Positions 45,059 through 54,235 of a stretch of DNA of 64,000 nt are shown here, in pieces (position 1 is the stretch's first letter; the number at the start of each line of letters is the position of its first letter). Under the pieces are notes generated by a model. It saw nothing but the letters and a program-made list of their open reading frames with translations, was not told where the DNA came from and did not search any database. The translations under genes and the position numbers were made by a program. Origin of the DNA: an uncultured Eubacteriales bacterium (GTDB lineage: Bacteria > Bacillota > Clostridia > Peptostreptococcales > Anaerovoracaceae); the NCBI GenBank assembly GCA_902786855.1, contig CADAEH010000013.1, forward strand, positions 1-64,000, read 5' to 3'.

Positions 45059-46612
45059 ATGGAATACAGAATAAGCAATGAGCTTGCAAAAGCAAGAGAA
45101 TATGAAAAGGAACAGGAAGCACTTATAAAAGAAGAAGACCGTCCGGTCTATCACTTTACACCGCGCACGGGCTGGCTGAATGATCCGAACGGACTCTCTT
45201 ATTATGATGGGAAATATCACCTTTTTTATCAGTATCATCCGTATGATTCTCATTGGGGACCGATGCACTGGGGGCATGCTGTCAGCAAAGATATGATCCG
45301 GTGGAAATATCTGCCGTGCGCTCTCGCACCTGACACAGAATATGACGGATCCGGATGCTTTTCAGGTTCAGCTCTCGTGATGGATGACGGCAGCCATTTG
45401 CTTATGTATACCGGATGCGGAGACAGTTCAGCTGATCCGACAGGCAAAGGCAGATGGATCCAGTCGCAGAATATCGCTATTAAAAGCCCCGGCAGTGATG
45501 AGTATATAAAATACGGGAAAAACCCGGTCATCAAAGAAAAGGATTTGCCGGAAGGCGGAGATGCATATGAATTCAGAGATCCTTATCTGTGGAGAGCTGA
45601 GGACGGTACATTCAGAGTACTGGTAGCAAACGGCAGGACTGATGAGGAGACCGGCACACAGCTGACTATGTACCGCAGCGATGACGGCTTTAATTGGGGA
45701 AGCGGCAAGGTGCTCTTTGAAGATGAACGCAGGATAGGCGTTATGTGGGAGTGTCCTAACTTTTTTCCGCTTGGAGACAAGCATGTACTTATAGCAAGCC
45801 CCATGGATATGCAGGCTGAAGAAGAGGAAGCTGTTGGTTCGATCAGATTCCCGCAGGGCAACAATGTCTGCTATATTACAGGAAAATACGATAAGAAAAG
45901 CGAAGATTTTACTCCGGATTCGGATGATGCCGACACCGGTTACTATATATACGAGCCTGTCGATGGCGGTCTGGATTTCTATGCGCCTCAGGTCATGAAG
46001 ACTCCTGACGGAAGACGCGTGATGATCGGCTGGATGCAGGATCCGATGATGGGCAACCTTCATGATGTGAAAGATTTCAGGATATTCGGTCAGATGACTG
46101 TTCCGCGCGAGCTGAGCATGAAAAACGGCAGGCTTCATCAGTGGCCGGTGAGCGAGATCGAAGAATACAGAACGGATAAGGACATTTACAGCGGAGTTGC
46201 TTTCGGAAATGACTGGATACGCATCCCGTCGATATGTGGCAGAGCCATTGACCTGACTCTGGATATAAAGGCGGAAAGCACATGTGAAGAGCTTGGAATC
46301 AGGTTTGCTGCCGATAAAGAGCACCACGTAGAGCTGAGGTTTGATGTGGCCAGATCTGTATTGACAATAGACAGGAGCAATTCAGGTCAGCCGGATAATA
46401 TAACTAAAAAAAGATCTCTTAAAGTCAGAGACCGTAACGGGAAACTCAGTCTCAGACTTCTGATCGACAGATACAGCGCAGAGATATTCATAAACGACGG
46501 TGAACAGACCATGTCAGTCACCTACTATACAGATCCTTCAGCGCAGGATGTTTATTTCAAAGCGAACGGACCAGCATACATGGATATCGAAAAATACGAT
46601 CTGCAAAAATAA
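45059..46612 (+). CDS. GH32 sucrose hydrolase / beta-fructofuranosidase
   Basis: Splits sucrose, or sucrose released from raffinose, into glucose and fructose. Nucleophile Asp is in GWLNDPNGL, the stabiliser in EFRDPYLW and acid/base Glu in MWECPNFFP. A C-terminal beta-sandwich follows. No signal peptide. I choose ATG 45059 (518 residues) because AGAGGT lies eight bases upstream and the protein then begins as relatives do. In-frame ATGs at 45005 and 45026 exist, the first overlapping the alpha-galactosidase gene. Whether it prefers sucrose or sucrose-6-phosphate cannot be seen, but no PTS is present here. Confidence 0.9.
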   Translation: MEYRISNELAKAREYEKEQEALIKEEDRPVYHFTPRTGWLNDPNGLSYYDGKYHLFYQYHPYDSHWGPMHWGHAVSKDMIRWKYLPCALAPDTEYDGSGCFSGSALVMDDGSHLLMYTGCGDSSADPTGKGRWIQSQNIAIKSPGSDEYIKYGKNPVIKEKDLPEGGDAYEFRDPYLWRAEDGTFRVLVANGRTDEETGTQLTMYRSDDGFNWGSGKVLFEDERRIGVMWECPNFFPLGDKHVLIASPMDMQAEEEEAVGSIRFPQGNNVCYITGKYDKKSEDFTPDSDDADTGYYIYEPVDGGLDFYAPQVMKTPDGRRVMIGWMQDPMMGNLHDVKDFRIFGQMTVPRELSMKNGRLHQWPVSEIEEYRTDKDIYSGVAFGNDWIRIPSICGRAIDLTLDIKAESTCEELGIRFAADKEHHVELRFDVARSVLTIDRSNSGQPDNITKKRSLKVRDRNGKLSLRLLIDRYSAEIFINDGEQTMSVTYYTDPSAQDVYFKANGPAYMDIEKYDLQK

Positions 46613-46698
46613 CATGATAAACGACGCGGAATCAATGCGGAATGAGATAAAAAATATTCATATTAGGTCTGACTTAGTGTAAAATAATCTAGGGAAGA

Positions 46699-46728
46699 AG
46701 GGGGATCTTCAGATCTCCCTGTTCTTTT
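46699..46728 (+). terminator. Probable terminator after the sucrase gene
   Basis: About 9-bp stem (46699-46707 with 46712-46720), 4-nt loop, then GTTCTTTT. Confidence 0.6.
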
Positions 46729-46766
46729 CAATGCTTAAACGGAGCAGATCAATGCTTAAACAGAGC
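46728..46766 (+). repeat. Two direct repeats upstream of the fructokinase gene
   Basis: TCAATGCTTAAAC occurs at 46728-46740 and 46749-46761, each followed by RGAGC, with a 21-bp period. They end just before the ribosome site of the fructokinase gene. Could be a local duplication or an operator. Confidence 0.6.
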
Positions 46767-46779
46767 GGAGGATGAAAAA

Positions 46780-47733
46780 ATGACAGATATCCTGACTTTG
46801 GGAGAATTACTCGTAGATATGACTCAGACCGGCACAGATGTAGACGGGAATGCTGAGTTTACCGCATATCCGGGCGGAGCACCGGCCAACGTAGCAGTAG
46901 CTGCTGCAAGGCTCGGAGCGAAGACCGGGTTTATAGGCAAGGTCGGAAATGACGCGTTCGGGAGAAGCCTTTCAGAGACGCTCAGAAAGGAAAAAGTAGA
47001 TACATCCGGACTCTTCACATGCAATGATGTGCCAACGACCATGGCTCTGGTCTCGATAGATTATAAAGGGGAGAGAGAATTCTCATTCTACAGAAACCCG
47101 GGTGCTGATACGCAGCTGACGGCAGATGAGGCTGTTTCTTCTATTAAGGGAACAGGAGATGAGCTGCCGCATATACTGCATGTTGGTTCGCTTTCCATGA
47201 CGACGATGCCTGCGAGGGAAGCTTGTGAGTCTGCTGTACGTTTTGCCAGAGATAACGGAGTGCTGATCAGCTATGATCCTAACTATCGTGCCGCTCTCTG
47301 GGACAGCGAAGAGCATGCGATAGAGATGATGAAATCATTGCTGCCGTTTGCTGATATCCTCAAGGTCTCTGATGAGGAGATGCTGATGCTGACCGGCACC
47401 GGAGATTTTGCTGAGGGCAGCAGGATCCTCTCTGAGTACGGACCGACCCTGGTCCTGGTGACACTCGGAAGCAAGGGCGTTTTCGCAAGATACGGTGATT
47501 TCGCTGAAACAGTACCGGGATTCAGTGTCCGTGTAGCAGATACCAATGGTGCAGGAGATACGTTCTTCGGAGCGATGCTGGCTCAGATATCATGGAGGTA
47601 TGGACTGCTTAAGGATATCGGAGCAGAAGAACTTCGCGACATGGTAACATATGCGAATAAGGCAGCATCACTTACGTGCTCGAGACACGGGGCGATCCCG
47701 GCTATGCCTTATGCATATGAGATGGAAATATAA
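46780..47733 (+). CDS. PfkB-family fructokinase
   Basis: Phosphorylates the fructose released by the GH32 enzyme, 317 residues. Substrate region GGAPANVAVAAARLG near residue 31 and the ATP/catalytic motif DTNGAGDTFFGAML near 251 with the catalytic Asp. GCGGAGG precedes ATG 46780. Neighbours (sucrase before, amylosucrase-like enzyme after) make fructose the likely substrate over ribose or other sugars. Confidence 0.88.
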   Translation: MTDILTLGELLVDMTQTGTDVDGNAEFTAYPGGAPANVAVAAARLGAKTGFIGKVGNDAFGRSLSETLRKEKVDTSGLFTCNDVPTTMALVSIDYKGEREFSFYRNPGADTQLTADEAVSSIKGTGDELPHILHVGSLSMTTMPAREACESAVRFARDNGVLISYDPNYRAALWDSEEHAIEMMKSLLPFADILKVSDEEMLMLTGTGDFAEGSRILSEYGPTLVLVTLGSKGVFARYGDFAETVPGFSVRVADTNGAGDTFFGAMLAQISWRYGLLKDIGAEELRDMVTYANKAASLTCSRHGAIPAMPYAYEMEI

Positions 47734-47797
47734 CGCAATATAACGCAATAATAACACCGGCAGATGATCGATATTTAAGAAGAATTCGGGGTGGCTT

Positions 47798-49645
47798 ATG
47801 GCTAAGAGAAGAAACATTTTTCAGGAAAGACTGGACAAACATATTGAGGAACTGAGGGAGCTTTACCTCGGGCTTTATGATGATGAGCACGCCTTTGAGT
47901 ATTTCCTCGGTCAGCTCAAAAAAAGCTACACAGCAAGGAAGCAGTCACTTCGCAAGCTCGACGAAAAGCGCGAGGCTGATCCGGGCTTCTATAATTCCAA
48001 CAAGATGCTGGGCATGATGCTCTATACCGAGAATTTCGGCGGCGACCTCAACGGGGTCAGAGAAAAATTGCCATATCTGAAAGAGTGCGGGGTCAACTAC
48101 CTGCATCTGATGCCGTTGCTCGACTCACCGGAAGGAAAGAGTGACGGAGGCTATGCGGTATCGGATTTCCGCAAGGTGCGTCCTGATCTGGGAACGATGG
48201 ACGATCTGGAAGAACTGACCGGAGCATGCCACAGGCGCGGCATGATGGTGTGTCTGGATTTTGTTATGAACCACACAAGCGAAGAGCATGAGTGGGCTAA
48301 GGCTGCAAGATCCGGAGATATCGGTGCTCAGCAGAGATATTTCTTTTACGACGATTGGGATATTCCTAATGCGTATTCGAAGACACTGCCTGAGGTATTT
48401 CCTGAGACTGCACCGGGGAACTACACATATCTTGAGGACTGCAACAAGATCGTTATGACATCGTTCTACCCGTTCCAGTGGGATCTGAACTATGCTAATC
48501 CGATGGTCTTCAACGACATGACAGACAATCTTATGTATCTTGCCAACCGTGGTGTTGACGTCGTAAGGCTAGATGCAGTCCCGTATATCTGGAAGTCCCT
48601 TGGTACCAACTGCCGTAACCTCCCTGAGGTGCATGTTCTTGTGCGCATGATGAACCTCGCGTGCAGGATCGTCTGCCCGGGAGTCATACTTCTCGGTGAA
48701 GTCGTTATGGAGCCTAAGGAAGTAGTGCCGTATTTCGGAACTCCTGAAAAGCCTGAATGCGACATGCTGTACAATGTGACTACCATGTGCACGATCTGGC
48801 ATACTCTGGCAACAAGGGATGTCAAGCTGCTGCGCCATCAGATAGAGCAGATCGAACTGCTGCCAGCCAACTGTCTGTTCCAGAACTATCTGAGATGTCA
48901 CGACGATATTGGCTGGGGACTCGATTACGGATACCTGGGATGGTTCGGCATTACCGAAGCGCCTCACAAGAAGTATCTCAACGACTATTTTACCGGCAGA
49001 TGGCCTGGAAGTCCTGCCCGCGGTGAGCTTTATAATGACTCTGAGGTACTCAGAGATGCCAGGCTCTGCGGTACTACGGCTTCTCTCTGTGGAATTGAGG
49101 CTGCGATCTACGAGAGAAATGAAAACGCTCTTGTGCTTGGCGTTGCTGCAGATATCATGCTTCATGCGCTTATGTTCACACTTAAGGGTATCCCTGTTCT
49201 TTACAGCGGAGATGAGATAGGCATGCTCAATGATTACAGCTATCATGAGGATCCTAAAAAAGCTGATGACAGCAGATTCATTCACCGCGGCAAGTTCGAT
49301 TGGGAACTGTCGGAAGAGAGAAATACAGAAGGAACTGTTCAAAACATAGTATTCACCAGACTGTCTGAGCTTGAGGCGATCAGAAAGTCCAATGATGTGT
49401 TCCGTTCAGATGGAGATATGTTTTCTGTCAATGCCGGAAGCGATCAGATCCTTGGCATCGGACGCTCATATGGCGGGAAAACGCTGCTTGGGCTGTTCAA
49501 TTTCACTCCGGACTACAGCAAGGCGGTGATCGAGAACGCTGCCTGGGATGACCTGACAGAGCCTGACAGGGAGTTCACTCAGGGAGAAGGAACCATGACA
49601 GAGTACTGGCTGGAGCCATACGGATTCCGCTGGCTGCTTAAATAG
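47798..49645 (+). CDS. GH13 amylosucrase-like / sucrose hydrolase
   Basis: GH13_4-type enzyme that uses sucrose either to build alpha-glucan and free fructose or to hydrolyse it, 615 residues. The N-terminal helical domain (1 to about 85) is the amylosucrase type. DFVMNHTSEEHEWA near 150, nucleophile Asp in VRLDAVPYIW near 253, acid Glu in LLGEVVM near 299 and the GH13_4 signature RCHDDIGWG near 365 are present. No signal peptide. It follows the fructokinase by 64 nt and a terminator closes the island. Confidence 0.88.
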   Translation: MAKRRNIFQERLDKHIEELRELYLGLYDDEHAFEYFLGQLKKSYTARKQSLRKLDEKREADPGFYNSNKMLGMMLYTENFGGDLNGVREKLPYLKECGVNYLHLMPLLDSPEGKSDGGYAVSDFRKVRPDLGTMDDLEELTGACHRRGMMVCLDFVMNHTSEEHEWAKAARSGDIGAQQRYFFYDDWDIPNAYSKTLPEVFPETAPGNYTYLEDCNKIVMTSFYPFQWDLNYANPMVFNDMTDNLMYLANRGVDVVRLDAVPYIWKSLGTNCRNLPEVHVLVRMMNLACRIVCPGVILLGEVVMEPKEVVPYFGTPEKPECDMLYNVTTMCTIWHTLATRDVKLLRHQIEQIELLPANCLFQNYLRCHDDIGWGLDYGYLGWFGITEAPHKKYLNDYFTGRWPGSPARGELYNDSEVLRDARLCGTTASLCGIEAAIYERNENALVLGVAADIMLHALMFTLKGIPVLYSGDEIGMLNDYSYHEDPKKADDSRFIHRGKFDWELSEERNTEGTVQNIVFTRLSELEAIRKSNDVFRSDGDMFSVNAGSDQILGIGRSYGGKTLLGLFNFTPDYSKAVIENAAWDDLTEPDREFTQGEGTMTEYWLEPYGFRWLLK

Positions 49646-49668
49646 AAAATTCTTATTGAAAAACTCAG

Positions 49669-49711
49669 GCCCGCGGATCAGATGACAGAAGTTCATCACG
49701 CGGGCTTTTTT
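49669..49711 (+). terminator. Intrinsic terminator closing the sugar island
   Basis: GCCCGCG (49669-49675) with CGCGGGC (49699-49705), inner GATGAC/GTTCATC pairing, six T. Confidence 0.9.
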
Positions 49712-49727
49712 ACTAAAAGGAGACAGA

Positions 49728-50981
49728 ATGGCAGGAATGAATCAGACACCTACGGGTGAGAGAGTGCATATTGGATTCTTCGGACGCAGGAATGCGGGCA
49801 AGTCAAGTGTCGTAAATGCTGTGACCGGACAGGATCTCGCAGTAGTGTCCAATGTTCGCGGCACAACGACCGATCCTGTGAGCAAAGCGATGGAGCTGCT
49901 GCCTCTTGGCCCTGTAGTGATCATCGACACTCCGGGATTCGATGACGAGGGAGGTCTCGGCGAGCTTCGCGTACGAAAAACCAGACAGATACTGAACAAA
50001 ACCGATATCGCTGTTCTGGTCATAGATGCTACAGCAGGGCTGACAGAGAGCGACAGAGAGCTGGCAATGCTCTTTAAGGAAAAGAAGATTCCTTATCTCG
50101 TCGCATTCAATAAAAGTGATATCTTGGAAGATTCCGAGGAAGCGCAGCTGGATGCAAGCGAAGAAGCTCTCAGGCTGCAGACGGATATAGCAGGAGGCAG
50201 CTCCGGGATCATCCATGTGAGTGCTCTGACTGACGATGGCATAGATGAACTGAAAAACAGGATCGCAGCCATCAGACCTGCAGGAAGTGACAAAAGACTC
50301 GTAGCTGACAAGATCAATGAGGGGGACCTCATCATTCTCGTGGTCCCTATCGATAAGGCAGCGCCAAAGGGCAGGCTTATACTGCCTCAGCAGCAGGCTA
50401 TACGGGATATACTCGATACCGGAGCGATCTCAGTAGTATGCCGTGAGTCTGAACTTGCCGATACACTCAGCAAGATAGGGAGAAAGCCGGATCTGGTCAT
50501 CACAGACAGCCAGGTCTTCGGGAAGGTAGACAGCATCCTCCCGGATGATATTCCGCTGACATCATTCTCGATACTGATGGCACGATACAAGGGGCTACTC
50601 AATGATGCCATAAAAGGGGTAGCTGCCATAGACAGTCTGAAGGACGGTGACACCGTCCTGATAGCCGAGGGCTGTACACATCATCGCCAGTGCGGAGATA
50701 TAGGTACGGTCAAAATACCGAAGTGGCTGACTAAATACACAGGCAAAAGTATCAACTTTAAGACTGTAAGCGGAACAGAGTTCCCTGATGACCTCACACC
50801 TTATGCTCTTGTTATCCACTGCGGCGGATGCATGCTCAGCGAGAGAGAGGTCAGCTATAGAGCAAAAAATACGGTGGACCAGGGCGTTCCGATCACCAAC
50901 TACGGCACCATGATCGCGTTCGTACACGGGATACTGAAACGCAGTCTCGGTATATTTCCTGAACTTGAAAGACAACTGTGA
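49728..50981 (+). CDS. hydF: [FeFe]-hydrogenase H-cluster maturation GTPase HydF
   Basis: Scaffold and GTPase that carries the diiron subcluster and delivers it to [FeFe]-hydrogenase. The 417-residue protein has a G domain with G1 GRRNAGKSSVVNAV near 16, G3 DTPGFDDEG near 65 and G4 NKSD near 126, a dimerisation domain, and the C-terminal cluster domain with CTHHRQC and, about 48 residues later, HCGGC, the CxH...HCxxC signature of HydF. AAAAGGAGA precedes ATG 49728. HydE, HydG and the hydrogenase are not in the window. Confidence 0.96.
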   Translation: MAGMNQTPTGERVHIGFFGRRNAGKSSVVNAVTGQDLAVVSNVRGTTTDPVSKAMELLPLGPVVIIDTPGFDDEGGLGELRVRKTRQILNKTDIAVLVIDATAGLTESDRELAMLFKEKKIPYLVAFNKSDILEDSEEAQLDASEEALRLQTDIAGGSSGIIHVSALTDDGIDELKNRIAAIRPAGSDKRLVADKINEGDLIILVVPIDKAAPKGRLILPQQQAIRDILDTGAISVVCRESELADTLSKIGRKPDLVITDSQVFGKVDSILPDDIPLTSFSILMARYKGLLNDAIKGVAAIDSLKDGDTVLIAEGCTHHRQCGDIGTVKIPKWLTKYTGKSINFKTVSGTEFPDDLTPYALVIHCGGCMLSEREVSYRAKNTVDQGVPITNYGTMIAFVHGILKRSLGIFPELERQL

Positions 50982-50998
50982 TCTCACAGTTGTTTTTA
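50972..50998 (+). terminator. Intrinsic terminator overlapping the hydF stop
   Basis: ACAACTGTGA (50972-50981) pairs with TCACAGTTGT (50984-50993), then TTTTATT. The stop codon is inside the 5' arm. Confidence 0.8.
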
Positions 50999-51028
50999 TT
51001 GTGAATAGTATAGTCTTGACCAGGTGGA

Positions 51029-51230
51029 TTTGGTAAAATAAGGACAATATTCACGTACCTTGCTGCGGCAGACCCGCTGCAAGGTATAAAAGATGAGGTA
51101 TTACATATGAAGCGACGTTAGCCGGTATACGCATCCCATCGGATGCAGTGGCAGAAATACTGACTGGCACGCTGGTTTTCTTATGCAGCTATCACAATTG
51201 TGGATATTGTAAAAGAGAGAGGGATATCGT
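51029..51230 (+). other. Structured leader upstream of the second acyl-CoA synthetase gene
   Basis: An extended -10 (TGGTAAAAT, 51031-51039) opens a leader of about 190 nt with no gene. It contains a 12-bp stem with one mismatch (ACCTTGCTGCGG around 51056-51067 with CCGCTGCAAGGT), a perfect GCATCC/GGATGC hairpin near 51130-51145, and flanking GCCGGTAT/ATACTG...GGC pairing. No known riboswitch was recognised. Confidence 0.4.
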
Positions 51231-52892
51231 ATGAGAAAGTATAAGTGCAAATATGACATAGAGTTCCAGGACCTCAAGGAGATCATGGACTTTGTGGCGG
51301 ATAAGTACGGCAAAAATGTCGGTTTCATATATAAAAGTGCCGACAGGAAAACCAAGACCGAGATCACTTACCGCAAATTCAGAGAAGATCTGGATGCTGT
51401 GGGAGCATACTTGATCAGCAAAGGTCTCAAAGGCAAGAAGATCGTAGTCATCGGACCTAATTCATATCAGTGGCTGGTGGCATACTATGCTGTAGTTATC
51501 AACGTCGGAGTAGTGGTTCCGCTCGATAAGGGGCTTCCTGAAGATGAAATAGTCAATTCGCTTGTCAAGTGCAAAGCGGATGCTATCATCTATGATGACA
51601 GCCTCAAGATGGACTTCGAGAGCATCATCAAAAAGGAAGGCGTTACTGCAGAGATGCTCATTCCTATGAGCGATTTCACTCAGGAAAAGATGCCTGCACT
51701 TGCGGCTCTTATCAAGCAGTACAAGCCTGAGTTCAAGGTCATAGACAAGCATGCTGTTGATATCATCCTGTTCACATCAGGAACATCCGCAGATGCCAAG
51801 GCTGCACAACTGACACAGCGCAATATCGCATCTACTATCGCAGCGATGCGTAAAGTTGAGCCTATCTATGAAGACGATGTCGAAATGATATTGCTTCCGC
51901 TCCATCATGCATTCGGAAATCAGGGCGTTTTGATGTTCATCAGCAACGGCTGCACCAATGTTTTCTGCAGCGGACTTAAATACGTCCAGAAAGAGCTTAA
52001 GGAATACGGAGTCACCGCATTCTTCTGCGTACCTCTGATCATTGAGTCGATGATCAACAAGGTGCTCAAGACAGCTGAGAAAGAGGGAAAACTTGCCAAG
52101 CTCGAAACAGGTCGTAAGATCTCCAAAGCATTGATGAAGGTCGGCATAGATGTCAGACGTAAGATCTTCAAGGATGTTATCGACGGCCTCGGCGGCAAGC
52201 TGAGATTCCTCATAAGCGGTGCAGCAGGTCTCGATCTGAAGATCCTTGAGTACGCGACGGATTTCGGTATCCTTACAGTACAAGGGTACGGACTTACTGA
52301 GACCGCGCCGACTATCGCTTCTGAGAGCTATTTCTACCGCAAGCCTGGATCAGTCGGACATGCTATGCCGGGAGTTGAAGTCAAGATCAATAATCCTGAC
52401 GAAAACGGCATTGGTGAACTTTTCGCAAGAGGACCTAACATCATGACAGGATATCTTGATGATGAGGAAGCAAACAGAGAAGTGTTCGTTGACGGCTGGT
52501 TCAATACAGGCGATCTGGCGCGTATAGATGAAGAGGGATACATCTTCCTGACAGGCCGCAAGAAGAATGTCATCGTACTGAAAAACGGCAAGAACATCTA
52601 TCCTGAAGAGATAGAGTTCCTGATAGACAAGGTCCCTTATGTAGTTGAGAACGTCGTTATGGGTGAGGAAGAAGGCGATGATTACAGGCTGGTCGCTCAT
52701 GTCGTCTACGATCCTGAAGCCGAAGCGGTCAAGGGCAAGAGCGAGACGGAAGTCCAGGCTCTTATCGATGAGGATATAGAGAAGATCAACAACGACATGC
52801 CAAAGTATAAGCGTATTAAACAGGTATATCTCAGAACCGAGCCGTTTGAGAAGACTACTACACAGAAGATCAAGAGAAGAACAGTGAAATAG
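51231..52892 (+). CDS. AMP-binding (acyl-CoA synthetase-like) protein with altered phosphate loop
   Basis: Paralogue of the enzyme at 2883, 553 residues, same adenylate-forming fold: YQWLVAYYAVVINVGVVVPL near 82, LLPLHHAFGNQG near 223, GYGLTETAPT near 352, WFNTGDLARIDEEGY near 424, GRKKNVIVLKNGKNIYPEE near 445 and a C-terminal TTTQKIKRR Lys region. The phosphate loop reads FTSGTSADAKAAQLTQRN where the paralogue has FTSGTTGVSKGVMLSHRN, losing the Gly after Lys and the second Thr-Gly. Activity may be altered or lost. GAGAGAGGG precedes ATG 51231. Confidence 0.8.
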   Translation: MRKYKCKYDIEFQDLKEIMDFVADKYGKNVGFIYKSADRKTKTEITYRKFREDLDAVGAYLISKGLKGKKIVVIGPNSYQWLVAYYAVVINVGVVVPLDKGLPEDEIVNSLVKCKADAIIYDDSLKMDFESIIKKEGVTAEMLIPMSDFTQEKMPALAALIKQYKPEFKVIDKHAVDIILFTSGTSADAKAAQLTQRNIASTIAAMRKVEPIYEDDVEMILLPLHHAFGNQGVLMFISNGCTNVFCSGLKYVQKELKEYGVTAFFCVPLIIESMINKVLKTAEKEGKLAKLETGRKISKALMKVGIDVRRKIFKDVIDGLGGKLRFLISGAAGLDLKILEYATDFGILTVQGYGLTETAPTIASESYFYRKPGSVGHAMPGVEVKINNPDENGIGELFARGPNIMTGYLDDEEANREVFVDGWFNTGDLARIDEEGYIFLTGRKKNVIVLKNGKNIYPEEIEFLIDKVPYVVENVVMGEEEGDDYRLVAHVVYDPEAEAVKGKSETEVQALIDEDIEKINNDMPKYKRIKQVYLRTEPFEKTTTQKIKRRTVK

Positions 52893-52942
52893 TTTTCCTG
52901 CAGATCGTTATTGGCGAGCTTTATTGACCGGGAGGAAAAAGA

Positions 52943-53611
52943 GTGAAAAAGAGTGTAAGAAGTCTAGTGATCATTCTGCTGGTTATGGCAGCTATGATAG
53001 TCTCAGCAGGATGCGGCCCTAAAAAGCCGACTGCGGATGATGCGAAGGATTATGTTAAGGCCGTTCTCGATGTAATGTGCACCGGAGACTATGATCACTC
53101 CGTGACGCTCGCAGATATCGAGGAAGGAAAAGAATCTGAAGTACTCGACGAAGCGATTCAGGCGGTACTGGATTCACTGGAATTCAAAGATCAGCTGTCT
53201 GAAGAAGTAAAAGCCAATCTCAGTGATTGCCTGGCCAATGCGTTTTCAAAAGCAAAATACGAGGTCAAGGACGCGGTCGAGACAGAAGACGGTGGATATG
53301 ATGTTACTGTCACTATCGAACCGCTGGACCTTTTCGCTCCTCTTGGTGGTCCTGAAATGGAGATCCTTCAGGAAAGACTTATGGAGAATGCCGGTCAGTA
53401 TCTGACAATGTCAGAAGATGAAATGATGAACAGTATGTTCACACTGATGATTGATATGCTTAACGAAGGTCTCGAGAATCCTCAGTATACTGAGCCTGTG
53501 GATGTCACCGTACACTACGGACTTTTGGATGAGGAGAATAATCTGTACGGATGCGATGAGGCAGAAGGAAAGAAGCTCGGAGAGAAGATATTCTACGTTG
53601 CTGAAAATTGA
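52943..53611 (+). CDS. Lipoprotein of unknown function
   Basis: Lipid-anchored extracytoplasmic protein of 222 residues starting at GTG 52943, with GGGAGGA upstream. Lipobox SAGC follows a hydrophobic signal. The mature part is strongly acidic and has a cystatin/NTF2-like alternation (AKDYVKAVLDVMCTGDYD near 36, then VTVTIEPLDLF near 112) seen in DUF5105-type clostridial lipoproteins. Function unknown. Confidence 0.75.
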   Translation: MKKSVRSLVIILLVMAAMIVSAGCGPKKPTADDAKDYVKAVLDVMCTGDYDHSVTLADIEEGKESEVLDEAIQAVLDSLEFKDQLSEEVKANLSDCLANAFSKAKYEVKDAVETEDGGYDVTVTIEPLDLFAPLGGPEMEILQERLMENAGQYLTMSEDEMMNSMFTLMIDMLNEGLENPQYTEPVDVTVHYGLLDEENNLYGCDEAEGKKLGEKIFYVAEN

Positions 53612-53699
53612 TATATAAAATACTTCAACTCAAAAGATAAAGGTCGGTAATAATTAAAACATGTAGAAAAATAAAAATACAGGTTTAGGAAGGGATAAA

Positions 53700-54113
53700 A
53701 TGAAGAAGAAATTATTAGTTTTCATGGTAATCACAACTTTACTGATCATGGCCGGATGCAGCAGTACTCCGGCTGAAGATCAGACAACGGATGATCAGCA
53801 GGCGACAGCAACTGAGGAGGTACAGGAAGATACTGCAGCTGATACGACTCAGGCAGAACCTGCTGCTGATGCAACTCAGGCAGATGCAGCTTCAGAGGGC
53901 ATAAGCGAACAGGAAGCGAAAGAGATCGCACTGAAACATGCAGGATTTAAAGAGAGTGATGTAGAATTCACCAAAGTCAATAAAGAAATGGATGACGGCG
54001 TCTGGCAGTATGAGATCGAATTCATCGCAGGCGAGATGGAGTATGATTATGATATCAACGCGGAAACCGGAGATGTCATGAGCTTTGACTCTGAAAGTGT
54101 TTATGACGACTGA
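53700..54113 (+). CDS. PepSY-domain lipoprotein
   Basis: Signal peptide with lipobox MAGC, an acidic Ala/Thr/Gln-rich linker with imperfect repeats (residues about 20-75), then one PepSY domain (ISEQEAKEIALKHAG, WQYEIEF, YDYDINAETGDVM) to residue 137. PepSY domains are thought to inhibit extracellular peptidases or bind envelope partners. TTAGGAAGG precedes ATG 53700. A terminator follows. Confidence 0.85.
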   Translation: MKKKLLVFMVITTLLIMAGCSSTPAEDQTTDDQQATATEEVQEDTAADTTQAEPAADATQADAASEGISEQEAKEIALKHAGFKESDVEFTKVNKEMDDGVWQYEIEFIAGEMEYDYDINAETGDVMSFDSESVYDD

Positions 54114-54158
54114 TCAGCAGAAAAACAGTCAGAAAAGAAAAGCAACTATACTATAAAG

Positions 54159-54196
54159 AAAGGGGTTTCAGCTAATCTGAAGCCTCTTTTGAATTG
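54159..54196 (+). terminator. Terminator after the PepSY lipoprotein
   Basis: Thirteen-bp stem including G-T pairs (54159-54171 with 54177-54189), ending in TTTT. Confidence 0.75.
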
Positions 54197-54235
54197 TCAT
54201 AAGTATGAGTATTCCATTCAAAAGGAGGTACATCC

